A stretch of 64,000 nucleotides of DNA from Persicitalea sp963716085 (GTDB lineage Bacteria; Bacteroidota; Bacteroidia; Cytophagales; Spirosomataceae): the NCBI GenBank assembly GCA_963716085.1, contig OY970288.1:1240001-1304000 (forward strand). Direction: 5' to 3'. The notes under the pieces are model-generated. The model had not been told where the DNA came from. It worked only from the letters and a program-made list of their open reading frames with translations, and made no database searches. A program made the translations under genes and the position numbers. How positions within the stretch are numbered: position 1 is the stretch's first letter; each line of letters starts with the position of its first letter. Positions 39,284 through 47,503 of this stretch are shown here, one piece after another.

Positions 39284-39964
39284 TTAGTTTCTGCGACCCA
39301 TCATCAAGCTGACGTAGTACAGCAGCGTGGCCAACGAACCGATAGCGGCCACCAGGTACGTGCGTGCAGCCCACTTGAGGGCATCGGACGCCATGTCGTG
39401 TTCGGGGGGCGTAACAATGCCGTTGCGCTCGATCCAGGCCAGAGCCCGGTTGCTGGCGTCGTACTCGACAGGCAGCGTGATAAAGCTAAAAAGCGTTGTG
39501 AGGGCAAACAAACCTACCCCCACGGCCAGTGGAATGATCGACGTGTTGATCAGCAAAATGCCCGCCAGAATGACCCATTGCATGTATTTCGACGATACGG
39601 TCAGTACGGGAACCATCTTCGACCGCAATTGCAGCCACGAGTAAGCCGTAGCGTGCTGAACGGCGTGGCCGCACTCGTGCGAAGAAACCGCCGCCGCCGC
39701 CACGCTGCGACCGTGGTACACATCGGGACTAAGGTTGACCGTCTTGTCCTGCGGATTGTAGTGGTCGGTCAGTCGACCCTCCACGGATTGCACCCGCACG
39801 TCCGAGATGCCGCTGTCGCGTAGCATTTTTTCGGCAATTTCCTTACCGCTCATTCCATTGCTCAGGCCCACTTGCGAGTACTCCTCAAATTTGCTTTTCA
39901 GCTTCCACTGGACATACATGCTGATGCCCATGACTAGTATTAAAATCAAATATCCTCCTCCCAT
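39284..39964 (-). CDS. Membrane zinc metallopeptidase (YugP-like)
   Basis: A 226-residue membrane protein with an N-terminal helix (YLILILVMGISMYVQWKLK), then the zinc site HECGHAVQH (an HExxH form) near residue 95 and downstream LPVEYDASNRALAWI, with the conserved Glu of the third ligand. Two further hydrophobic helices follow. This is the Zn_peptidase_2/YugP family. It likely acts in the inner membrane or at its surface; substrate unknown. The gene ends at a strong terminator hairpin and starts downstream of word repeats (TTTAAAG). Confidence 0.9.
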   Translation of the reverse strand: MGGGYLILILVMGISMYVQWKLKSKFEEYSQVGLSNGMSGKEIAEKMLRDSGISDVRVQSVEGRLTDHYNPQDKTVNLSPDVYHGRSVAAAAVSSHECGHAVQHATAYSWLQLRSKMVPVLTVSSKYMQWVILAGILLINTSIIPLAVGVGLFALTTLFSFITLPVEYDASNRALAWIERNGIVTPPEHDMASDALKWAARTYLVAAIGSLATLLYYVSLMMGRRN

Positions 39965-40005
39965 GTCTTATAGTTTAAGGTTTAAAGTTTAATGTTTAAA
40001 GGGAT
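39965..40005. repeat. TTTAAGG/TTTAAAG word repeat
   Basis: TAGTTTAAGG, TTTAAAGTTTAATG, TTTAAAGGG follow each other in the gap between the zinc-peptidase gene and the nucleotidyltransferase gene. Related words (AGTTTAAAGTTTACGAG) are at 41577-41615 and 41690-41715. Confidence 0.6.
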
Positions 40006-40042
40006 TCGACCCTACTTTATAGAGTATCAAACCCAGCCAGCA

Positions 40043-40528
40043 TCAATAGCTGCTCTTCATTTTATTGATGAGTGCCGTGGTCGAATAGCCTTTTACCAAA
40101 GCTACGGTTTCCACGGTTCCTCCGTTTTTTATTACAAAATCTGCGCCAACGATGTTTTCGACGGTGTAGTCGTCGCCCTTGACTAAAATGTCAGGCTTCA
40201 GGGCTTCGATGAGGGCTTGGGGCGTGGGTTCGTCGAACAAAATGACAGCATCAACGAAGGCCAGTGCCGCTATCAGCCTCGCACGGGCGTATTCATTCAC
40301 CACGGGCCTGCCCGGTCCTTTGAGGCGGCTTACCGAAGCATCGGTGTTCAGGCCCAGCACTAGGCGGTCGCCGAGGGCGCGGGCTTTTTCGAGGTAGTCG
40401 ATGTGGCCCAGGTGGACGAGGTCAAAACAGCCGTTGGTGAAGACCACCTTTTGGTCGGCGCGTTGCCAGTCAGCCACCTTTGTGATGGCCTCGTTGAGTT
40501 TTAGAATTTTGGTTTCGGTCGGAATCAT
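40043..40528 (-). CDS. rfaE2: D-glycero-beta-D-manno-heptose 1-phosphate adenylyltransferase (HldE C-terminal type/RfaE2)
   Basis: A 161-residue nucleotidyltransferase: VVFTNGCFDLVHLGHIDYLEKARALGDRLVLGLNTDASVSRLKGPGRPV, with the HxGH motif (HLGH), then LKPDILVKGDDYTVENIVGADFV and a VKGYSTTALINKM end as in RfaE2. It adds AMP from ATP to heptose-1-phosphate in making ADP-heptose for LPS core. It is the monofunctional form; the kinase partner is not in the window. The start overlaps the UPF0104 gene by 4 nt (ATGA), so the two are linked. Confidence 0.93.
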   Translation of the reverse strand: MIPTETKILKLNEAITKVADWQRADQKVVFTNGCFDLVHLGHIDYLEKARALGDRLVLGLNTDASVSRLKGPGRPVVNEYARARLIAALAFVDAVILFDEPTPQALIEALKPDILVKGDDYTVENIVGADFVIKNGGTVETVALVKGYSTTALINKMKSSY

Positions 40529-41574
40529 GGTTGCGGATAATCAACCACGGCGGGTTGCGGTTTAGGCTGAGCGTCGGATTTTCTGTTTTTAAACAAAACC
40601 ACCAGAAAAGCCAGCGCTCCGACTACAAGCATGAAGAGCATCTGCGTGCCGTGGATGAACGTCGCCAGCGTTACGCCGTCGGCTTGGGTGAGGCCGTACA
40701 AAATCATGACATTCCCCACCAGCAAATGGTACGCGCCAATACCGCCCTGCGTGGGGGCCGTCATGCCGATGGCGCCTATGACCAACAGCGTCAGCCCGGC
40801 CAGCGGGCCGAGGTCGGCGGTTTCAGGAATGCAGAAAAACAGTACGTAAGAAACCAGATAGTAAAACACCCAAATGAGTAGCGTACTGAAAATGAACAAG
40901 GCCGGACTACGCAACTTGCGAACGCTGAGTAGGCCTTCGGCCATTCCTTTCAGGAAATCGACGATTTTTGCAACCAAGGCGTTTGCTAGAATCCTGTCCC
41001 TTAGTGCCTTGTTTTTCATTATATAAATGACCGCCAGAAGCGCCACAAACACGGTCACACTCGCGACGATCAGCAGTATATTAGGTCCTGTAGCATCACT
41101 GCTGCTCCCGACTTTTCCGCCAAAAAGCTCTAAGAAGAACTGACTAAGACGATCAAATTCCAGCACAAAGTTGAGGCCGATCAACAATAGAAGAACCAGG
41201 ACATCGAATACGCGCTCGGCCACCACGGTACCAAAGCAGAGATTAACGGGGACTTTATCCAATTTATACAGCGTTCCGCAACGCGTGACTTCGCCCATGC
41301 GGGGCACGATGTAGTTGGCAAAATAACCTGTAAGTACGGAAGTGGTGGAATCAAAAAGACCAGGACGATAACCCAGCGGCTCGAGCAGCATCTGCCAGCG
41401 CCAGGCGCGGGTAATGTGCGCCAGCATCAGCAGGGCGCACGAGAGCGCAATCCAACGCCAGTCGGCAGCTTGCAACCGTTCCCACATCGCCGCTAGGTCG
41501 ATGTCCTTGAACACGAACCAGAGCAGCCCGCCTGCGAGCAGAAGGGATATGGTGTATTTGAGAGCGTCCTTCAT
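40525..41574 (-). CDS. UPF0104/flippase-like (lysylphosphatidylglycerol synthase TM-domain) membrane protein
   Basis: A 349-residue protein with about eight membrane helices and the family blocks: AHITRAWRWQMLLEPLGYRPGLFDSTTSVLTGYFANYIVPRMGEVTRCGTLYKLDKVPVNLCFGTVVAERVFDVL, and near the end GAIGMTAPTQGGIGAYHLLVGNVMILYGL. Relatives of this DUF2232/UPF0104 fold move lipids across membranes, with MprF as the best-known member, but lack the synthase half here. Directly linked to the heptose adenylyltransferase by a 4-nt overlap, which suggests an envelope-related role. Confidence 0.88.
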   Translation of the reverse strand: MKDALKYTISLLLAGGLLWFVFKDIDLAAMWERLQAADWRWIALSCALLMLAHITRAWRWQMLLEPLGYRPGLFDSTTSVLTGYFANYIVPRMGEVTRCGTLYKLDKVPVNLCFGTVVAERVFDVLVLLLLIGLNFVLEFDRLSQFFLELFGGKVGSSSDATGPNILLIVASVTVFVALLAVIYIMKNKALRDRILANALVAKIVDFLKGMAEGLLSVRKLRSPALFIFSTLLIWVFYYLVSYVLFFCIPETADLGPLAGLTLLVIGAIGMTAPTQGGIGAYHLLVGNVMILYGLTQADGVTLATFIHGTQMLFMLVVGALAFLVVLFKNRKSDAQPKPQPAVVDYPQP

Positions 41575-41707
41575 ATGGAGTTTACGAGTTCAAAGTTCAT
41601 GAGTTTAAAGTTTACGAGTAGGAATTGAATAAGAAAATAACCTGTAAGTTGTAGTTTCAGAACAGCGGGAAACTTCGAATAACTCATGGACTCATAGACT
41701 TTTAACT

Positions 41708-42055
41708 TTAAACTATTACATTCCCTTCCCCCGGAAACACCACCCTGGGTTTGAATGTCTTTGACTCTTCCTCCGACATCGTGCCGTAGGCGATGATGAT
41801 GACCACGTCGCCGACCTGCGCCTTGCGGGCGGCGGCCCCGTTGAGGCAGACAATGCCCGAGCCGCGCTCCCCTTTGATGGCGTAAGTCACGAGGCGTTCG
41901 CCGTTGTTGTTGTTCACGACGTGCACCTGTTCGTTTTCCAGTATTCCCACGGCATCCAGCAAATCCTCGTCGATGGTGATGCTACCGACATAATTCAGTT
42001 CGGCCTGCGTCACCTTCACGCGGTGGATTTTGGACTTCATCAGGGTGATTTGCAT
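41708..42055 (-). CDS. panD: Aspartate 1-decarboxylase
   Basis: A 115-residue pyruvoyl enzyme that makes beta-alanine from aspartate for pantothenate synthesis. The self-cleavage site is visible: Gly24-Ser25 in NYVGSITID, and the rest matches the family (VHVVNNNNGERLVTYAIKGERGSGIVCLNGAAARKAQVGDVVIIIAY). No other pantothenate gene is in the window. Start MQITLMKSKIHRV at ATG 42055 is standard. A gap of 258 nt lies before the divergent PhyH gene; a promoter for both is expected but I could not pick one clearly. Confidence 0.96.
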   Translation of the reverse strand: MQITLMKSKIHRVKVTQAELNYVGSITIDEDLLDAVGILENEQVHVVNNNNGERLVTYAIKGERGSGIVCLNGAAARKAQVGDVVIIIAYGTMSEEESKTFKPRVVFPGEGNVIV

Positions 42056-42313
42056 GATGTTCTTTTTTCTGAAAATCTAATTTTACACGCTTGTAGCGAT
42101 AAAAATCCGCCAAAGCTACGGCTAATATCTACTGCGGACAAAAACACGGACACAATCGTGCCGGTTCATTTGCCCGGTTTTAGATAATCTTTGAGAATTG
42201 AGATAAAAAAAATTTATTATTTTCGGATTTAATCAATGTCTACGAAACGTTCGTTAAGAACCAGAATTGTACCGTCGAATTTTGCTTAGGCAGACATCCT
42301 CAACTCTCTACCA

Positions 42314-43237
42314 ATGAAAAATTATCACATGAATACCCCTTGGGTCGATTCGCCGTTCTTCGGCCAGGAACTGGCCGAGTCCCCGCTAGACGAAGCTACC
42401 AGGGAAATGGCCCGTCAATACGCCGAGCGTGGCTATCTGATTATGGAAACCGGGCTGCCGGAAAGTACCTTCGATCGCATCGTCGAGCTGCTTGCCCCGC
42501 ACTACAACGACCCGAGGATACAGGATGCCTGGAAAATCACCCCACTGGTGAAGGACATAGCGGGCTGCCAGCCGATCATGGATATGCTCAGGATTCTGTA
42601 CCGTCGCGAGCCCTTTCCGTTTCAAACGCTCAACTTCCACGTGGGCTCGCAGCAGAAAACGCACAGCGATTCCATTCACTTTTACTCCGTGCCGCAGCGC
42701 TTCATGTGCGGCGTGTGGGTGGCCCTGGAAGACACCGACGAGAGTAACGGCCCGCTGCACTACTACCCCGGCAGTCACAAATTGCCTTTCTACGACATGG
42801 CCGACATCAACCTGCAAGGCTCCAAGGACGTGACCCAATACAACCAGTACCTGATTTACGAAAACTTTGTGCAGGACCTGATGGAAGCCACCGGACAGAA
42901 GAAAGAGGTGTTCCGAGTCAAAAAAGGGCAGGCCCTGATTTGGTCGGCCAACCTGTTCCACGGCGGGGAACCCATCCTGCGCCCCGGCAGCACACGCCAC
43001 AGCCAGGTGACGCACTATTTTTTCAAAGAGTGCATGTATTACTCTCCGATCTGGTCGGATCTGGCGATCGAGAAGATGTACATGCGCCGCCCGACTAACA
43101 TCCTGACGGGTGAAATCGTGGAAAACACCTACCTCAGCGAACCCATAGCGGGGAGGACGGGCTACAGCCCGCTCACCGATTACAAAAACGGCCTCGAAAA
43201 GACGTTGAGAAACCTGAAAAGAAGTCTTTCTAAATAA
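42314..43237 (+). CDS. Phytanoyl-CoA dioxygenase (PhyH)-family protein
   Basis: A 307-residue Fe(II)/2-oxoglutarate dioxygenase: YAERGYLIMETGLP near residue 37, then THSDSIHFYSVPQRFMCGVWVALEDTDESNGPLHYYPGSHKLP with the metal HxD (HSD) motif, and KGQALIWSANLFHGGEPILRPGSTRHSQVTHYFF with the last His and the Arg that holds 2-oxoglutarate. All ligands are present. Substrate unknown; the downstream TAT oxidoreductase and DUF1549/1501 genes suggest carbohydrate-related metabolism. Cytosolic, no leader. Confidence 0.9.
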   Translation: MKNYHMNTPWVDSPFFGQELAESPLDEATREMARQYAERGYLIMETGLPESTFDRIVELLAPHYNDPRIQDAWKITPLVKDIAGCQPIMDMLRILYRREPFPFQTLNFHVGSQQKTHSDSIHFYSVPQRFMCGVWVALEDTDESNGPLHYYPGSHKLPFYDMADINLQGSKDVTQYNQYLIYENFVQDLMEATGQKKEVFRVKKGQALIWSANLFHGGEPILRPGSTRHSQVTHYFFKECMYYSPIWSDLAIEKMYMRRPTNILTGEIVENTYLSEPIAGRTGYSPLTDYKNGLEKTLRNLKRSLSK

Positions 43238-43334
43238 AGGACAGTCATTTGACGGATGAAACAGGGTATTTTTGGTTGGATGGCCTCTTTTATTATATTG
43301 TATTTTGTATTAAAAAACCTAGTTGACCTCGATC

Positions 43335-44828
43335 ATGAATAATAAAGACCAAAATGAAGGCGTCTCGCGGCGCAAGTTTCTAAAGAATGGCACAGCGGCG
43401 GCAGTCGGTGCCTCGGCTCTCGGCAGCTTCTTCATCGTGCCGCGTCACGTGCTGGGCAAAGGCTTCCGCGCCCCCAGCGACAAGCTCAATATTGCCGGCA
43501 TCGGCATCGGCGGCAAAGGCTCGTCCGACATCAGGAACGCCTACAACAACGGTATGGAGAATATCGTGGCCCTCTGCGATGTCGACTGGGAGCGCGGCAC
43601 GCAGTCGTTTGAAGCGCATCCCGGTGCCAAGAAATACAAGGACTACCGCAAGATGTTCGACGAAATGGGTAAGGACATCGACGCCGTCACCATCTCGACG
43701 CCCGACCACCAGCACGCCGTGGCCGCCATGGCCGCCATGCAGCTCGGCAAGCATGTGTACGACCAGAAACCCCTCACCCACGACATCTACGAGGCCCGGA
43801 TGCTCACCGAAGCCGCCCGCAAGTACAAGGTCGTGACCCAGATGGGCAACCAGGGAGCCTCCAATCCCGGCCAGCAGCAGATGATCGACTGGTTCAAAAA
43901 AGGCCTGATCGGTACGGTGAACGAAGTGCACGTCTGGACCAACCGCCCCGTATGGCCGCAGGGAATACCCGTCCCCCAGGGACAGGGGAAAGCTCCTGAG
44001 TCGATAGATTGGGATTTGTGGGTCGGCACCGCTCCCTGGGTAGACTACACCCCCGCTTACCACCCCTTCGCCTGGCGCGGCTGGTGGGCCTTTGGCACGG
44101 GTGCCCTCGGCGACATGGGCTGTCACCTGATCGACCCGCCCTTCCGGGTGCTTGGCCTGGGCTACCCCACCGAGGTGGAGTGCAGCGTGGGATCGGTGTT
44201 TTTGCAAAACTGGACGCCCGAGTACATTCCCGAAGGCTGTCCACCTTCGTCGCGTACCGAATTGAAGTTTGGCCCCACCAAAAGCAACAAGTCTGACGTG
44301 AAGATGGTGTGGTACGACGGTGGCCTGCGCCCGGCGCACCCCGAACTGATTCCTGCCGACGACCCCATCGGCGACAACGATAGCTCCAACGGCGCTATCC
44401 TGATCGGCGACAAGGGCGTGATGACCTGTGGTACTTACGGACTGGTTCCTAAGCTCTACACCAAAGACGGTAAGAAAATGGAAATGACGAAGAACGGCGA
44501 ATTCGACACCAAGTACACACCGCTGCCCGAGTACGGTCACCAGGTAGCCTGGACGGATGCCTGCAAAGCCGGTTTTAACAGTAAGGAGCACAAAGAGTTG
44601 CGTTCGTCCTTCGACTACGCCGGGCCGCTGACCGAGACGGTCATCATGGGCAACCTCGGCATCCGCAGCTACAACCTGCGCGAGGCCCGCGAAGACGGTA
44701 AGGGCTTCACCTATCCCGGCCGCAAGAAGCTGCTGTGGGATGGCAAGAACATGAAGGTCACCAACTTTGATCCTGCCAACCAGTTCGTGAAGCGCGATTA
44801 TCGCGGGGATTGGAAGCTGGGTGTGTGA
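43335..44828 (+). CDS. TAT-exported Gfo/Idh/MocA-family oxidoreductase
   Basis: A 497-residue exported oxidoreductase. The N-terminus has a twin-arginine signal (VSRRKFLKNGTAAAVGASALGSFFIVP), then the Rossmann start LNIAGIGIGGKGSSDIRNAY, TPDHQHAVAAMAAMQLGKHVYDQKPLTHDIYEARML (DQKPL replaces the EKP motif, as in this subgroup) and GALGDMGCHLIDPPFRVL with Asp and His. TAT export carries the folded enzyme with NAD(P) bound. Such secreted members act on glycosides, including 3-keto formation. ATG 43335 preserves the signal. A terminator follows. Confidence 0.9.
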   Translation: MNNKDQNEGVSRRKFLKNGTAAAVGASALGSFFIVPRHVLGKGFRAPSDKLNIAGIGIGGKGSSDIRNAYNNGMENIVALCDVDWERGTQSFEAHPGAKKYKDYRKMFDEMGKDIDAVTISTPDHQHAVAAMAAMQLGKHVYDQKPLTHDIYEARMLTEAARKYKVVTQMGNQGASNPGQQQMIDWFKKGLIGTVNEVHVWTNRPVWPQGIPVPQGQGKAPESIDWDLWVGTAPWVDYTPAYHPFAWRGWWAFGTGALGDMGCHLIDPPFRVLGLGYPTEVECSVGSVFLQNWTPEYIPEGCPPSSRTELKFGPTKSNKSDVKMVWYDGGLRPAHPELIPADDPIGDNDSSNGAILIGDKGVMTCGTYGLVPKLYTKDGKKMEMTKNGEFDTKYTPLPEYGHQVAWTDACKAGFNSKEHKELRSSFDYAGPLTETVIMGNLGIRSYNLREAREDGKGFTYPGRKKLLWDGKNMKVTNFDPANQFVKRDYRGDWKLGV

Positions 44829-44829
44829 T

Positions 44830-44870
44830 TGTTGTTTAGTTGTTAAGCGGTTTAGTTGTTGTAGACTCAC
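44830..44870. repeat. TTGTTTAGTTGTT word repeat
   Basis: TTGTTTAGTTGTTAAGCGG followed by TTTAGTTGTTG directly after the stop codon of the TAT oxidoreductase gene. Confidence 0.5.
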
Positions 44871-44884
44871 AACGAAACTGCCTA

Positions 44885-44927
44885 ATGGTCTGTTCGTGTC
44901 TTTGGGCATGGGCAGACCTTCTTTTTT
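44885..44927 (+). terminator. Possible intrinsic terminator after the TAT oxidoreductase gene
   Basis: GGTCTG (44887-44892) pairs with CAGACC (44913-44918) across about 20 nt that includes further partial pairing, and is followed by TTCTTTTTT. The stem is short (6 bp) so the call is moderate. Confidence 0.45.
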
Positions 44928-44976
44928 GTAGTAGAACCTACTTTGCCCAGGCTTTTTTATCTTTATAGAAAAAACT

Positions 44977-47334
44977 GTGGAAACATTGCAAAACTTCTGG
45001 CTTTGGCAATTCCTCGGCAGGCTGCACCCGTTGATCGTGCACTTTCCGGTGGGATTGTTGTGCGTGGCTTTATTGTTGGAAGTTCTCGACTGGCGGAAAA
45101 GCACCAAAGTTTTCCGCGCCGGAACCACGGCCCTGGTCTGGATTGGCGCGGTGAGCTCGGTGGCGGCGGTGGCCTTTGGTTTGCTGTTGTCCAACATAGA
45201 GGACTACGGCGGCGAAACGGTACAATTCCACCAGTGGGCGGGCATCGCCACGATGTCGCTGGCGCTGCTGACGCTTTGGCTTTTACGCTCGGGCCATGTA
45301 GCAGGATTTCGCAGTTCGTTGATCGTTACCGTAGTTGGTGTCACGGTGGCCGGGCACCTCGGAGCCATGCTCACCCACGGCGACGACTACCTGACCAGTG
45401 TGCTGCCCAACGGACAAGAAGCGCGGGAAAGCGACTTTGACGCGACTCAGTTTTCGTTCGCCGCCAACAGCGGCCAGCCTCTCAGCGAAACGCAGGTGGC
45501 GGAGCTGAATCTGGAAGTCCGCTCCATCCTGGCCCACAACTGTTACAGTTGTCACGGCTCCACCAAAAGCAAGGGTGAACTACGGCTCGACAAGCGCGAA
45601 TTCATCGAAAAAGGCGGCGAAAACGGTATTGTGATCGTAGCCCGTCAACCGGAAGAGAGCGAACTGATCCGCCGCGTGAAACTTCCTTCGAGCCACGATG
45701 ATGCGATGCCCACCAAAGGCGAAAGACTCACCAACAAAGAGGTCGCCGTACTTGAACTCTGGATCAGGGAAGGCGCGCCCTGGCCCACGGGAGAAGAGAA
45801 AAGCATTTTTCGCGTCGCACCGCTCGAACCACGCAATCCCGCTTTACCACCCGCTGTGGCGGGATTAGAAAACCCGGTCGATCGGTTTGTCAATGTTTAT
45901 TTCAAGAAAAACAAGGTCGCCTGGCAGCAACCTGTGAGCGATCGCGTGTACATCCGCCGGGTGTTCCTGGACGTCATCGGCCTGCTGCCTCCGCCCAAAA
46001 AGGTAGTGGCTTTCATGGCCGACACCCGGCCCGACAAGCGGGAGGTACTTGTGAGAGAACTGCTGAACCGCAATGAGGACTACGCCCAGCATTGGCTGAC
46101 CTTTTGGAACGACGCCCTGCGCAATGATTACTCCGGCACGGGCTACATCACGGGTGGACGCTTCGATATCACCAAATGGCTGTACAACTCCCTGAAAACG
46201 AATAAGCCTTACAACTGGTTTGTGCGGGAATTGGTCAGCCCGACGGAGGAGTCAGCCGGGTTTGTGAAGGGCATCAAGTGGCGCGGTACGATCAATTCGA
46301 GTCAGCGTGTCGAGATGCAGGCGGCGCAGAATGTGGCGCAGGTGTTTTTAGGCTTAAATCTCAAATGCGCCTCTTGCCACGACAGCTTCGTGAGCGACTG
46401 GAAACTAGCCGATGCCTACGCCTTCGCCAATGTTTTTGCCGACACGCTGCTGGAAATTAACCGCTGCGACCAGCCTACCGGAAAAATGGCCGGACGAGGT
46501 ATTCTATTCAAAGAATTAGGCGAAATCAGCGTGGACGCAGATACGGAGCAGCGGCTGCGCGAACTAGCCGATTTTCTGACGCAGCCCAAAGACGGCCGCC
46601 TGTACCGCACGCTGGTCAACCGGATTTGGGCGCAACTCATGGGTCGCGGCATCGTGGAACCCGTGGATGTGATGGATAACCTGCCGTGGAGCCAGGATTT
46701 GCTCGATTGGCTGGCGTACGATTTTGTAAAAAACGGTTATGACATCAAAAAGCTGATGTTTACCATCCTGACCTCTAAAACCTACCAAATGCCGTCCGTC
46801 GGTGTGAAGGAACCGGATATTCTCACCGCCCCCGACTACGTTTTCCAGGGCATGGTGCGCCGCCGCCTCACCGCCGAGCAGTTCGCCGACGCTGTGAGCG
46901 TCGCGTTCAATCCCGTCTACCCCGATTCGGCGGTCGAATTCAAGCGAATGCCTGAGACGATCGCGCAGGAAGCTCCCTTCGCCCGCGCTTCATTAGTGAA
47001 GAATGATCCTTTCCTGACGGCTTTGGGGCGTCCCAACCGCGAAACGGTGAGTACCAGCCGCAGCACGCAGGCCAATCTATTGCAGGCACTGGAATTGACC
47101 AACGGGGAGAAATTCAACACTGCTATTGAAAAAGGAGCGTTGAAATGGAAGGCAAATGCCCCTAGCTCCACCGCGTTAGTAAAATCGTTGTACCGACGTG
47201 GTTTAGGGCGCGATCCGCTGGCGAGGGAACTGGCCTTGGCGGAAAAAATGCTGGGCAAGAATCCTGGCGTCGAAGCGATCGAGGATCTGGCCTGGGCGAT
47301 TGTGCTGCATCCTGAGTTTCAGTTGATTTTTTAA
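44977..47334 (+). CDS. DUF2231 / planctomycete-type cytochrome c / DUF1549-DUF1553 protein
   Basis: A 785-residue protein starting at GTG 44977. Residues 1 to about 140 are a membrane part (LGRLHPLIVHFPVGLLCVALLLEVL) as in DUF2231. A c-type haem site, NCYSCHG, follows near residue 190 (PSCyt1), then DUF1549 (about 300-500) with a second CASCHDSF haem motif, then DUF1553 (about 530-780, LYRTLVNRIWAQLMGRGIVEPVDVMDNLPWSQ). It would sit in the inner membrane with the haem domains outside. This family is known from Planctomycetes and Bacteroidota, always with DUF1501 proteins; its role in polysaccharide use is inferred. Confidence 0.88.
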   Translation: METLQNFWLWQFLGRLHPLIVHFPVGLLCVALLLEVLDWRKSTKVFRAGTTALVWIGAVSSVAAVAFGLLLSNIEDYGGETVQFHQWAGIATMSLALLTLWLLRSGHVAGFRSSLIVTVVGVTVAGHLGAMLTHGDDYLTSVLPNGQEARESDFDATQFSFAANSGQPLSETQVAELNLEVRSILAHNCYSCHGSTKSKGELRLDKREFIEKGGENGIVIVARQPEESELIRRVKLPSSHDDAMPTKGERLTNKEVAVLELWIREGAPWPTGEEKSIFRVAPLEPRNPALPPAVAGLENPVDRFVNVYFKKNKVAWQQPVSDRVYIRRVFLDVIGLLPPPKKVVAFMADTRPDKREVLVRELLNRNEDYAQHWLTFWNDALRNDYSGTGYITGGRFDITKWLYNSLKTNKPYNWFVRELVSPTEESAGFVKGIKWRGTINSSQRVEMQAAQNVAQVFLGLNLKCASCHDSFVSDWKLADAYAFANVFADTLLEINRCDQPTGKMAGRGILFKELGEISVDADTEQRLRELADFLTQPKDGRLYRTLVNRIWAQLMGRGIVEPVDVMDNLPWSQDLLDWLAYDFVKNGYDIKKLMFTILTSKTYQMPSVGVKEPDILTAPDYVFQGMVRRRLTAEQFADAVSVAFNPVYPDSAVEFKRMPETIAQEAPFARASLVKNDPFLTALGRPNRETVSTSRSTQANLLQALELTNGEKFNTAIEKGALKWKANAPSSTALVKSLYRRGLGRDPLARELALAEKMLGKNPGVEAIEDLAWAIVLHPEFQLIF

Positions 47335-47485
47335 AGGCACAAAGGCACAAAAAAAGGGTTTTGGGGCTGGTCTACTCTCAAAGTTTTACTTTTTTCAAAA
47401 AAAGGGTTCTCCAAATTGATTTCTTCATCATGCGTCAGCCAAACTTTATGCCTTTGGAACTTTGCCCCTTTGTGCCTTCAGGAAA
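47335..47485. repeat. GGCACAAA word repeats before the DUF1501 gene
   Basis: AAAGGCACAAAGGCACAAAA begins right at the preceding stop codon. Near 47447-47478 the complement words follow, ATGCCTTTGGAACTTTGCCCC and TTTGTGCCTTC. The two blocks are complementary and about 100 nt apart. The same words form the mntH/porX hairpin at 27800. Confidence 0.65.
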
Positions 47486-47503
47486 ACTTTACCATACAAA
47501 CCC

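Noticed and set aside
43380..45197. A 605-codon open frame on the minus strand opposite the TAT oxidoreductase
   Set aside because: It mirrors a high-GC gene with strong codon bias, has no recognisable motif and runs across the terminator and the next gene start. The plus-strand protein is clearly real.
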